64,000 nt of DNA, taken from assembly GCF_000165485.1 (NCBI RefSeq), contig NC_014623.1, positions 5,908,893 to 5,972,892 on the forward strand, given 5' to 3'. The notes beneath the pieces are model-generated. The model was given only the letters and a program-made list of their open reading frames with translations. It was not told where the DNA came from and ran no database searches. Position 1 is the stretch's first letter. Each line of letters opens with the position of its first letter. This DNA comes from Stigmatella aurantiaca DW4/3-1. Its GTDB lineage: Bacteria > Myxococcota > Myxococcia > Myxococcales > Myxococcaceae. Made by a program: the position numbers and the translations under genes. This document shows positions 53,561-60,898 of the stretch, piece by piece.

Positions 53561-56500
53561 GTGAAACACCGAGGATGCCAACCCAAAATGAGTCAGTCCA
53601 AGGCCGGGGGCGAGGCGCAGCGGTACGGCGGTTCCACAAGCAGCGAGGTTGAGTCCATCGCCCCCGAGGCGGCCTCCACACCCCCGTCGCCCCCCAAGAA
53701 GAAGAAGCGAAAGAAGAGCTTTCCCCTCTCGTTCGGTCAACAGCGCCTCTGGGTGCTGGACCAGCTGGAGCCTGGCAGCCCGCTGTACAACGTGCCCGGC
53801 GCGCTGCGGCTCAGCGGTCAGCTCAACGTGAGCGCGCTGGAGCGCAGCCTCGGGGAGATCGTCGCCCGGCACGAGGCGCTGCGCACCACCTTCGCGCAAG
53901 ACGAGGGACTGCCGGTGCAGCGCATCGGCGAGGCGGGGGCCGTCCCGCTGGAAGTCGTGGACTTGAGCCGCTTGGAGTCCGCCGCCCGCGGGGCGGAGCT
54001 TCAACGCCTGGGGAGCGAGGAGGCACGCAAACCGTTTGATCTCAGCCGGGGTCCCCTGCTCCGGGCGCGGCTGCTCAAGCTGGAGCCCACCGAGCACGTA
54101 TTGCTGCTCACCATGCACCACATCGTCTCGGACGCGTGGTCAGTGGGCGTCTGCTTCCGTGAGCTGGGCGTGTTGTACTCGGCCTTCAGCCTGGGACAGC
54201 CTTCGCCGCTGACGCCGCTCGCGGTGCAGTACGTGGATTACACCCTGTGGCAGCGGCAGTGGTTGCAGGGCGAGGTGCTCGACAAGCAGCTGGCGTACTG
54301 GAAGACGCAGCTCGCGGGCGTGGAGCCCCTGGACCTGAAGACAGATCGGCCGCGCGGGCCCATGCAGGGCGCGCGGGGGGCGCTGCACCGGTTCTCGCTC
54401 TCCCGTGAGCTGATGGAGGGACTGAAGGCGCTGAGCCGCAAGCAGGGCACGACGCTGTTCATGACGCTGCTGGCCGGATTCAACGCACTGCTGGCCCGTT
54501 ACACCCGGCAGCAGGACATCGTCGTGGGCACCTCCGTGGCGAACCGCGGGCGGGCGGAGATTGAAGGCCTCATCGGGTTCTTCATCAACACGCTGGCGCT
54601 GCGCACGCAGGTGGATGGAAACCCCCGGTTCACGGAACTGCTGGAGCGGGTACGCAAGGTGACGCTGGAGGCGTACACACACCAGGAGACGCCGTTCGAT
54701 CGCGTGGTGGAAGCGGTGCAGCCCGAGAGGGATCTGACGCGCACGCCGCTCTTCCAGGTCTTCTTCGAGCTCCAGAACGCCCCGCTTCCCAAGGTCGATC
54801 TGCCTGGGCTCCAGCTCAGCCTCGCGGACCTGGAGACAGGCACCGCGAAATTCGATCTCGCCGTGGGGATGAGTGAGACCCCGGACGGCTTGCAGGCCAC
54901 CGTCGAATACAACACCGAGCTGTATGAGCGGAAGACGGTGGAGCGGCTGATGTCGCACTACCAAGTGCTGCTGAAGGGAGCGGTGGAGCAGCCGGAGAAG
55001 AGGCTGTGGCAACTGCCGGTGTTGGGAGAGGGGGAGAGGAGGACGGTGCTGGAGAAGTGGAACCAGACGGGCCGGGAGGAAGGGCCGGAGCTGTTCTGCG
55101 AGCTGTTCGAGAAGCAGGTGGAGAAGACGCCGGAAGCGGTGGCGGTGGTGTGCGGGGAGCAGGCGCTGAGCTACCGGCAGCTCAATGCGCAGGCGAACCG
55201 AGTGGCGCATGCGCTGAAGGCGAGAGGAGCAGGGCTGGAGAAGGTGGTGGGGGTGGTGCAGGAGCGAGGGGTGGGGTACCTGGTGAGCCTGCTGGGAGTG
55301 CTCAAGGCGGACGCGGTGTACCTGCCGTTGGACCCGGCGCTGCCGGCCCCGAGGCTCGCGGGCCTGGTGAAGCAGAGCGGGTGCCAATGGGTGCTGAGCG
55401 AGGAGAAGACGCGAGGGTTGGCGCAGGAGATTGCACAGGGCCAGCCGGTGCTGGAGCGAGAGGGCGTGCTGGCCGAGGGGCGCGGGGAGCACAACCCGAA
55501 GCACGAGGTGGAGCCCAAGAGCCTGGCGTACGTGCTGTACACCTCCGGGTCCACGGGGGTGCCCAAGGGGGCGATGATCGAGCACCGGGGGATGAAGAAT
55601 CACCTGATGGCCAAGGTGAGGGACTTGGGGATGGGGCCCGAGGAGGTGGTGGCGCAGGTGGCGGTGCAGAGCTTCGACGTGTCGGTGTGGCAGTTCCTGT
55701 CGGCACTGCTGAGCGGAGGAAGGACGGCGGTGTTCCCGGACGAGAGCGCGTGGGAGCCGCAGAAGCTGCTCAAGGAGATGGGAAGGCAGGGGGTGACGCT
55801 GCTGGAGACGGTGCCAGCGCACATGAAGCTCATCCTGGAGGAGCTGGAGGCCCGGCCGAACGAGTACGACGTGTCAGCGCTCAAGTGGTTCTTCCTCAAC
55901 GGGGAGGCGCTGCCGGCGGAGTTGTGCCAGAGGTGGTTCGAGCGCTACCCGGGAATCCCGATGGTGAACGCGTACGGGCCGACGGAGTGCTCGGACGACG
56001 TGACGCACTACAAGATGATGAAGGCGCCGCAGCAGAAGCAGGGGTGGATGCCGATTCACGGGACGCTGCCGAACCTGCAACTGTACGTGGTGGACGAGTG
56101 GATACAGCCTGTGCCGCTGGGGGTGCCTGGAGAGCTGTGCGTGGGCGGGGTGGGAGTGGGCCGGGGCTACCTGGGAGATGCGGTGAAGACGGCGGGCAGC
56201 TACGTGCCCAACCCCTTTGCCTCGCAGGCTGGGGAGCGGCTCTACCGGACCGGAGACTTGGTGAGGTGCCTGGAGGACGGCACCCTGGAGTTCCTGGGCA
56301 GAAATGACCACCAGGTGAAGATCCGGGGCATCCGGATAGAGCTGGGAGAGATCGAGGCGGCGCTGAGGAAGCACCCACAGGTGGGGATGTGCGTGGTGGT
56401 GGCCCGTGCGGAGGGCCAGGGCAAGAGGCTGGTGGGGTACGTGTCGGCGAAGGAGGCGGGGGCCCAGCCAACGGGGAAGGAGCTGACGGAGTACCTGAAG

Positions 56501-59500
56501 GGGCAGTTGACGGCGGCGATGGTGCCCTCGGCGATGGTGGTGATGGAGGCGCTGCCGCTGACACACAACGGCAAGGTGGACCGCAAGGCCCTGCCCGCTC
56601 CGGAGAAGCTCCAGTCTCAAGAGACTGACGAGATCGTCGAGCCTCGCACCCCGCTGGAGAGCCAGATCGCCGCGCAGTGGAAGGAAGTGCTCGGCGTGCA
56701 GCGCGTGGGCGTGCACGACAACTTCTTCGATCTGGGCGGACACTCGCTTGTCGCCATCCAGATCATCTCCCGGCTGCGCAAGAGCCTCGAGATCGACCTG
56801 TCCATCCGTGAGTTCTTTGATCATCAGACGGTGGAGGAGCTCGCCCGGTATCTCGAACAGAAGCGGCTCCAAGGCCCAGGCTCAGGCGCCGATACCGGCC
56901 CAGGGGCGCTCTTGCGCCGCCATCCTCTGGCGAAGCTGCCCCCTCAGGAGAACTACCCACTCGCGGCGCTCCAGCTGCCCGAGTGGTACATGTACGAGCT
57001 GCTCCCTGACAGCTCCTTCTACAATGTCACCGTCGGTGACGTGCAGCTCGTCGGAGACGTGAACCTGCCCGCCTTCACGCGCGCCTGGCAGACGCTCTTC
57101 GACCGGCACACGATCTTCCGCACCTGGTTCGCTTACGAGAACGGCGTCCCCGTTCACCGGGTGCTGCCGCGGCTCGAAATCACCCAGCAGGACATCTACC
57201 TCGACCGCCGTGACGTGCCCGAGGACCGGGTGGATGAGGAAGTGGCGCTGCTGGTGGGCGAGCTGAGCAACGCCCCGTTCGATCTCAAGCAACCGCCCAT
57301 CTTCCGCGTGAAGCTGGCGGAGTTCCCCGGCAAGCGCTTCCAGTTCGTCTTCGCCACGCACCACATCGTCTGGGACGAGACGTCCACGATGAGCATGGCG
57401 CGCGAGCTGAGCGAGCTGTACCGCGCCTACCACACGGGCACCGAGCCGGTCCTCCCCGCGCTCTCCATCGACTACCTGGACTACGCCCACTGGCTCAACT
57501 CCGCCATCCAGGGGGGCCACCTGGAGGACCAGCGGCAGTATTGGTTGCGTCAGCTCACCCCCGTGCCCCCGGCGATGGACCTCCCCACGGACTTCCCTCG
57601 CCCCAGCATGCAGACCTTCAACGGGGACACGCTGACGCGCGTGATGCCGCCCGAGGTGCGGGCCGCGGTGGATCCCTTCCTCGCCTCCAACAACCTCACC
57701 CCCTTCATCTACCTGCTGGCGGTGCTCAACCTGCAACTCCACCGCCTGACGAGCCAGTCTGACTTCGTCATTGGCACCCCCATCGCCAACCGCGCCGACG
57801 AGTCGCTGGAACCCGTGCTCGGCCTGTTCGCCACCGCGCTGCCCATGCGCTGCCGCGTCTCCCCGGCGCTCACCTTCCAGGACCTCCTGAAGCAGACGCG
57901 GGAAACGGCGCTCCAAGGCTTCGACAACCACCTTTACCCGAGCGTGCTCTCCATCCAAGAGGTCAATCCTCAGATGGACCTGTCGCGCAACCGGTTGTTC
58001 TCGGTGATGTACGGCGTGCAGAACAACAAGACCAAGCTGGCCAACGATCTGCGCTTCGAGGGGCTCGAGCTGCGCTACCTCACCAGCCTGGCGACGCCCG
58101 AGTTCAAGAACGCCCGCTTCGATCTGACCTTCATCGTCGAGCAGTTCGGCAACGACATGATCGTCAGCCTCAACTACAACAGCGATCTGTTCCTGCGCAC
58201 GAGCGTGGAGCGGATGCTGGAGCAGTTCTTCTCCCTGGCCGCCCAGACGGCGCGCAACCCCGGCAAGCGCCTGGCGGACTACGCCATGCTGTCCGCCGAG
58301 GCCGAGGACCACTGGCTGGACACGCTGGCAGGCCCTCCCCTCGCCTTCGAGCAGCAGGCGGGGCTCCCCGCGCGCCTGTCCGCGCAAGCCCGGGCCACGC
58401 CGGACGCCGTGGCCATCGCGCACGACGACGGAAGCCTCACCTACCGTGCCCTGGACGAGGCCTCGGACCGGTGGGCCCGCTGGCTCGTCTCCCAGGGCGT
58501 GCACAGCGAGGAGCGGGTGGCGGTGCTGCTCGAGCCCTCGCTGGATCTGGCGATCGCGCTGTGGGGCATCCTCAAGGCGGGGGCGGCCTACGTCCCCCTC
58601 AACCCGGACCACCCCGCCGAGCGCCACGAACACGTGCTCACCCAGGCGGGCGTGCGCACCGTGCTCACCCATGGCCACCTCTCCGCGCCCGCCCTGCACA
58701 ACCGCCCGGGCGTCTTCCGGATGGAGGAGCACGCCGCCCAGGTCTCCGCGCTGCCCACGGGCGCACCAGTGCACGTCCGGGCGGATCAGCTCGCCTACGT
58801 CCTCTACACCTCCGGCACCACCGGCGCGCCCAGGGGCATCGAGATCTCCCACCTGGGGGTGCACAACCTCATCGACTCCACCCAGCGTGAGTACAACCTC
58901 CAGCCCGGGGAGGCGGTGCTGTTCATCACCCCCGTGGACTTCGACGCCTCCGTGCTGGACTTCTTCTGGCCGCTCGCCTTCGGGGCCCGCGTCGTGCTGC
59001 CCCTGCCCGGCGAGAACAAGGACCCGAGCCGCATCGCGGCGCGGATCGCCCGCTACCAGGTGGCGGCCTTCCAGACCGTGCCGCTCATGCTGGATGCGCT
59101 CGTCCATGCGCAGAAGGCCGGGGAGCTGCCCCCGCTGCCGTCCCTGCGGCTCATCATCTGCGGCGGCGCCTACCTCACCCGCGAGCTGCATGCCCGCGCG
59201 CAGGCCGCCCTGCCCTGCCTGCTCGCCAACCACTATGGCCCCACCGAGGTGACGGTGGATGCCACGCGCTTCCCGGGAGGACAGCCCGGCCCCTCGGAGG
59301 TCGTGTCCATTGGACGGCCTCTGGACAACACGCAGATGCGGGTGCTCGACCCGGCGCTCCGGCTGGTGCCGCCCGCCGTCAAGGGAGAGCTGTTCGTCAG
59401 CTCCCCAGGCCTCGCCCGGTGCTACTCCGGGGACCCCGTGCGCACCGCGCTCCAGTTCGTTCCGGATCCGTACTCGGAGGTGCCGGGCGCACGGCTCTAC

Positions 59501-60898
59501 CGCACGGGGGACCTGGGGCGCTATTCCGAGGAGGGACTGCTCCACTACGTGGCGCGCGTGGACAAGCAGGTGAAGATCCGCGGCAACCGCGTGGAACTGG
59601 AAGAGGTGGAGGGACGGCTGGCCGCGCACCCCGCGGTGAACCGGTGCCTCGTGCGCCACCAGCAGGCCCCCGGCGGCACGGACACGCTCGTGGCGTACCT
59701 GGAGCTGAAGGAGCGCTTCGTGCGGCTGGGCGATGACCGGCGCTACCGGCTCTTCAGCCTGGCCCAGCGCCCTGAGCTGCGGCGCGCCATGGACACGCTG
59801 CACGCGGAGAGCTGGCCCGAGTACTTCATGGGCAACTGCGCGGTGCGCACCTTCTGGCCACGCCTCATGGCCGAGTTCCCCGAGTGCCAGCTGGCCGTGC
59901 TCGACGAGCACGACACCGTGGTGGCCACCGGCAACGCCATCCCCTTCCAATGGGATGGCACCCTGGGGACGCTGCCCCCCGGGTGGGATGCCGCGCTCGA
60001 GCAGGCCTTCGCGGGCGCCGCCCTGGGCGCCCGTCCCAACACCTTGATCATGCTCGCCGCGGTGGTGGGCTCGAACACGCTCGGCCAGGGGATGAGCTCC
60101 TTCCTCCTCAACGCACTGAAGCACCTGGGCCATGCCCAGGGGATGGAGCGGCTCATCGTGCCGGTGCGGCCGGTGGACAAGGCCGCCCGCCCGCACGAGA
60201 CCGCCGAGGAGTACTGCCTGCGCCGGCGCGCGGATGGCCAGCTCGACGACCGGTGGCTGCGGACCCACGAGCGGCTGGGGGCGCGCGTGCTGCGCGTGGA
60301 GCCCCACTCCCAGCGCGTGGAGGCGCGCGTGGAGGACTGGCAGCGCTGGTCCGGCCAGAGCTTCTCCGCCAGCGGCGACTACGCTGTCCGGGAGGCGCTG
60401 CGGCCGGTCCACATCAACCTGGAAACGGGCCTGGGCGAGTACTTCGACCCGAGCGTCTGGATGGAGCACCCGCACTCGCCCGTGTCGGAGTACACCTGGC
60501 GCCCCGTGGAGGCGGGCACGCTGCGGCAGGAGCTGCGCGACAGCTTGCCGGACTACATGGTGCCGGAGCACATCCGGTTCCTGTCGGCCCTGCCCCTCAC
60601 CCCGAGCGGCAAGGTGGATGAGCGCGCCCTCCCCGAGCTGCCCCTCGGGCCCCGTGAGCCGGGCCGCGTGGTGCCGCCCCAGGGCCCCGTGCAGGAGCGG
60701 CTGGCCGCCCTCTGGTGCGACGTGCTGGGGCTGGCCTCGGTGGGCGTCACCGACGACTTCTTCGAGCTGGGTGGGCACTCCATCCACGCCATCCGGCTGA
60801 TGGCGCGCATCAACGAGGCCTTCCAGGTCAAGCTCGCCCTGCGCGATCTGTTCCGCGAGCGCACCATCCTGGGGCTGGAGAAGCGGCTCGCGGCATGA
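53561..60898 (+). CDS. Bimodular NRPS C-A-PCP-C-A(interrupted)-PCP with basic N-terminus
   Basis: This 2445-residue protein has a low-complexity head with KKKKRKK (residues 46-52). C1 has HHIVSDAWS (near 186). A1 is the third near-identical copy of the D-V-W-E-F-N-A-D-D domain. PCP1 is near 1063. C2 is divergent, with HHIVWDETS (near 1267). A2 has TSGTTGAPRG and a pocket read as D-A-L-Q-I-G-H-V-D (polar, not assignable). Between A8 (KIRGNRVELEEVE, near 2004) and A9 (LPDYMVP) lies an insertion of about 270 residues resembling GNAT-type acyltransferases. The catalytic lysine PSGKVD follows near 2348 and PCP2 (LGGHSIHA) near 2407. No TE is present, so release is unexplained. The start is GTG 53561 or ATG 53588. 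It should act after the trimodular NRPS. Its stop overlaps the peptidase start. Confidence 0.93.
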   Translation: MKHRGCQPKMSQSKAGGEAQRYGGSTSSEVESIAPEAASTPPSPPKKKKRKKSFPLSFGQQRLWVLDQLEPGSPLYNVPGALRLSGQLNVSALERSLGEIVARHEALRTTFAQDEGLPVQRIGEAGAVPLEVVDLSRLESAARGAELQRLGSEEARKPFDLSRGPLLRARLLKLEPTEHVLLLTMHHIVSDAWSVGVCFRELGVLYSAFSLGQPSPLTPLAVQYVDYTLWQRQWLQGEVLDKQLAYWKTQLAGVEPLDLKTDRPRGPMQGARGALHRFSLSRELMEGLKALSRKQGTTLFMTLLAGFNALLARYTRQQDIVVGTSVANRGRAEIEGLIGFFINTLALRTQVDGNPRFTELLERVRKVTLEAYTHQETPFDRVVEAVQPERDLTRTPLFQVFFELQNAPLPKVDLPGLQLSLADLETGTAKFDLAVGMSETPDGLQATVEYNTELYERKTVERLMSHYQVLLKGAVEQPEKRLWQLPVLGEGERRTVLEKWNQTGREEGPELFCELFEKQVEKTPEAVAVVCGEQALSYRQLNAQANRVAHALKARGAGLEKVVGVVQERGVGYLVSLLGVLKADAVYLPLDPALPAPRLAGLVKQSGCQWVLSEEKTRGLAQEIAQGQPVLEREGVLAEGRGEHNPKHEVEPKSLAYVLYTSGSTGVPKGAMIEHRGMKNHLMAKVRDLGMGPEEVVAQVAVQSFDVSVWQFLSALLSGGRTAVFPDESAWEPQKLLKEMGRQGVTLLETVPAHMKLILEELEARPNEYDVSALKWFFLNGEALPAELCQRWFERYPGIPMVNAYGPTECSDDVTHYKMMKAPQQKQGWMPIHGTLPNLQLYVVDEWIQPVPLGVPGELCVGGVGVGRGYLGDAVKTAGSYVPNPFASQAGERLYRTGDLVRCLEDGTLEFLGRNDHQVKIRGIRIELGEIEAALRKHPQVGMCVVVARAEGQGKRLVGYVSAKEAGAQPTGKELTEYLKGQLTAAMVPSAMVVMEALPLTHNGKVDRKALPAPEKLQSQETDEIVEPRTPLESQIAAQWKEVLGVQRVGVHDNFFDLGGHSLVAIQIISRLRKSLEIDLSIREFFDHQTVEELARYLEQKRLQGPGSGADTGPGALLRRHPLAKLPPQENYPLAALQLPEWYMYELLPDSSFYNVTVGDVQLVGDVNLPAFTRAWQTLFDRHTIFRTWFAYENGVPVHRVLPRLEITQQDIYLDRRDVPEDRVDEEVALLVGELSNAPFDLKQPPIFRVKLAEFPGKRFQFVFATHHIVWDETSTMSMARELSELYRAYHTGTEPVLPALSIDYLDYAHWLNSAIQGGHLEDQRQYWLRQLTPVPPAMDLPTDFPRPSMQTFNGDTLTRVMPPEVRAAVDPFLASNNLTPFIYLLAVLNLQLHRLTSQSDFVIGTPIANRADESLEPVLGLFATALPMRCRVSPALTFQDLLKQTRETALQGFDNHLYPSVLSIQEVNPQMDLSRNRLFSVMYGVQNNKTKLANDLRFEGLELRYLTSLATPEFKNARFDLTFIVEQFGNDMIVSLNYNSDLFLRTSVERMLEQFFSLAAQTARNPGKRLADYAMLSAEAEDHWLDTLAGPPLAFEQQAGLPARLSAQARATPDAVAIAHDDGSLTYRALDEASDRWARWLVSQGVHSEERVAVLLEPSLDLAIALWGILKAGAAYVPLNPDHPAERHEHVLTQAGVRTVLTHGHLSAPALHNRPGVFRMEEHAAQVSALPTGAPVHVRADQLAYVLYTSGTTGAPRGIEISHLGVHNLIDSTQREYNLQPGEAVLFITPVDFDASVLDFFWPLAFGARVVLPLPGENKDPSRIAARIARYQVAAFQTVPLMLDALVHAQKAGELPPLPSLRLIICGGAYLTRELHARAQAALPCLLANHYGPTEVTVDATRFPGGQPGPSEVVSIGRPLDNTQMRVLDPALRLVPPAVKGELFVSSPGLARCYSGDPVRTALQFVPDPYSEVPGARLYRTGDLGRYSEEGLLHYVARVDKQVKIRGNRVELEEVEGRLAAHPAVNRCLVRHQQAPGGTDTLVAYLELKERFVRLGDDRRYRLFSLAQRPELRRAMDTLHAESWPEYFMGNCAVRTFWPRLMAEFPECQLAVLDEHDTVVATGNAIPFQWDGTLGTLPPGWDAALEQAFAGAALGARPNTLIMLAAVVGSNTLGQGMSSFLLNALKHLGHAQGMERLIVPVRPVDKAARPHETAEEYCLRRRADGQLDDRWLRTHERLGARVLRVEPHSQRVEARVEDWQRWSGQSFSASGDYAVREALRPVHINLETGLGEYFDPSVWMEHPHSPVSEYTWRPVEAGTLRQELRDSLPDYMVPEHIRFLSALPLTPSGKVDERALPELPLGPREPGRVVPPQGPVQERLAALWCDVLGLASVGVTDDFFELGGHSIHAIRLMARINEAFQVKLALRDLFRERTILGLEKRLAA
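53696..53716 (+). other. Basic docking head KKKKRKK at NRPS N-terminus
   Basis: Seven consecutive Lys/Arg residues directly before the first C domain (PPKKKKRKKSFPLS), preceded by a Ser/Pro/Glu-rich flexible stretch. C domains normally begin without such a cluster. It is the likely partner of the acidic tail encoded at 38376-38408. Confidence 0.7.
54903..56604 (+). repeat. A-domain repeat copy R3 (inverted relative to R1 and R2)
   Basis: About 1.7 kb encoding the end of C1 and the full A1 domain. It is nearly identical to the reverse complements of 38584-40417 and 41782-43615, with a few mismatches near the ends. It diverges at the PCP linker (APEK against APEY). With R2 it forms a large inverted repeat around an 11.3 kb segment. 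Confidence 0.92.
59715..60520 (+). other. GNAT/acyltransferase-like domain inserted in terminal A domain (A8-A9)
   Basis: About 270 residues between AYLELKERF and VEAGTLRQELRDSLPDYMVP have no A-domain motifs. Features such as DEHDTVVATGNAIPF, a paired RTHERLGARVLRVEP and a closing YFDPSVWMEHP resemble a family of proteins often annotated as GNAT-like N-acetyltransferases. The position between A8 and A9 is the known hot spot for embedded methyltransferase, oxidase or KR domains. An acyltransferase-like domain there is unusual as far as I know. Confidence 0.6.

Noticed and set aside
38584-56604. Near-identical segments as mobile elements or CRISPR
   Set aside because: They are conserved A-domain coding DNA without transposase genes, terminal inverted repeats or regularly spaced short repeats.
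56882-60787. 1301-residue minus-strand open frame opposite the bimodular NRPS
   Set aside because: It has low-complexity His/Gln/Arg/Gly-rich sequence without motifs, typical of antisense frames in GC-rich genes, and lies fully opposite an intact NRPS.
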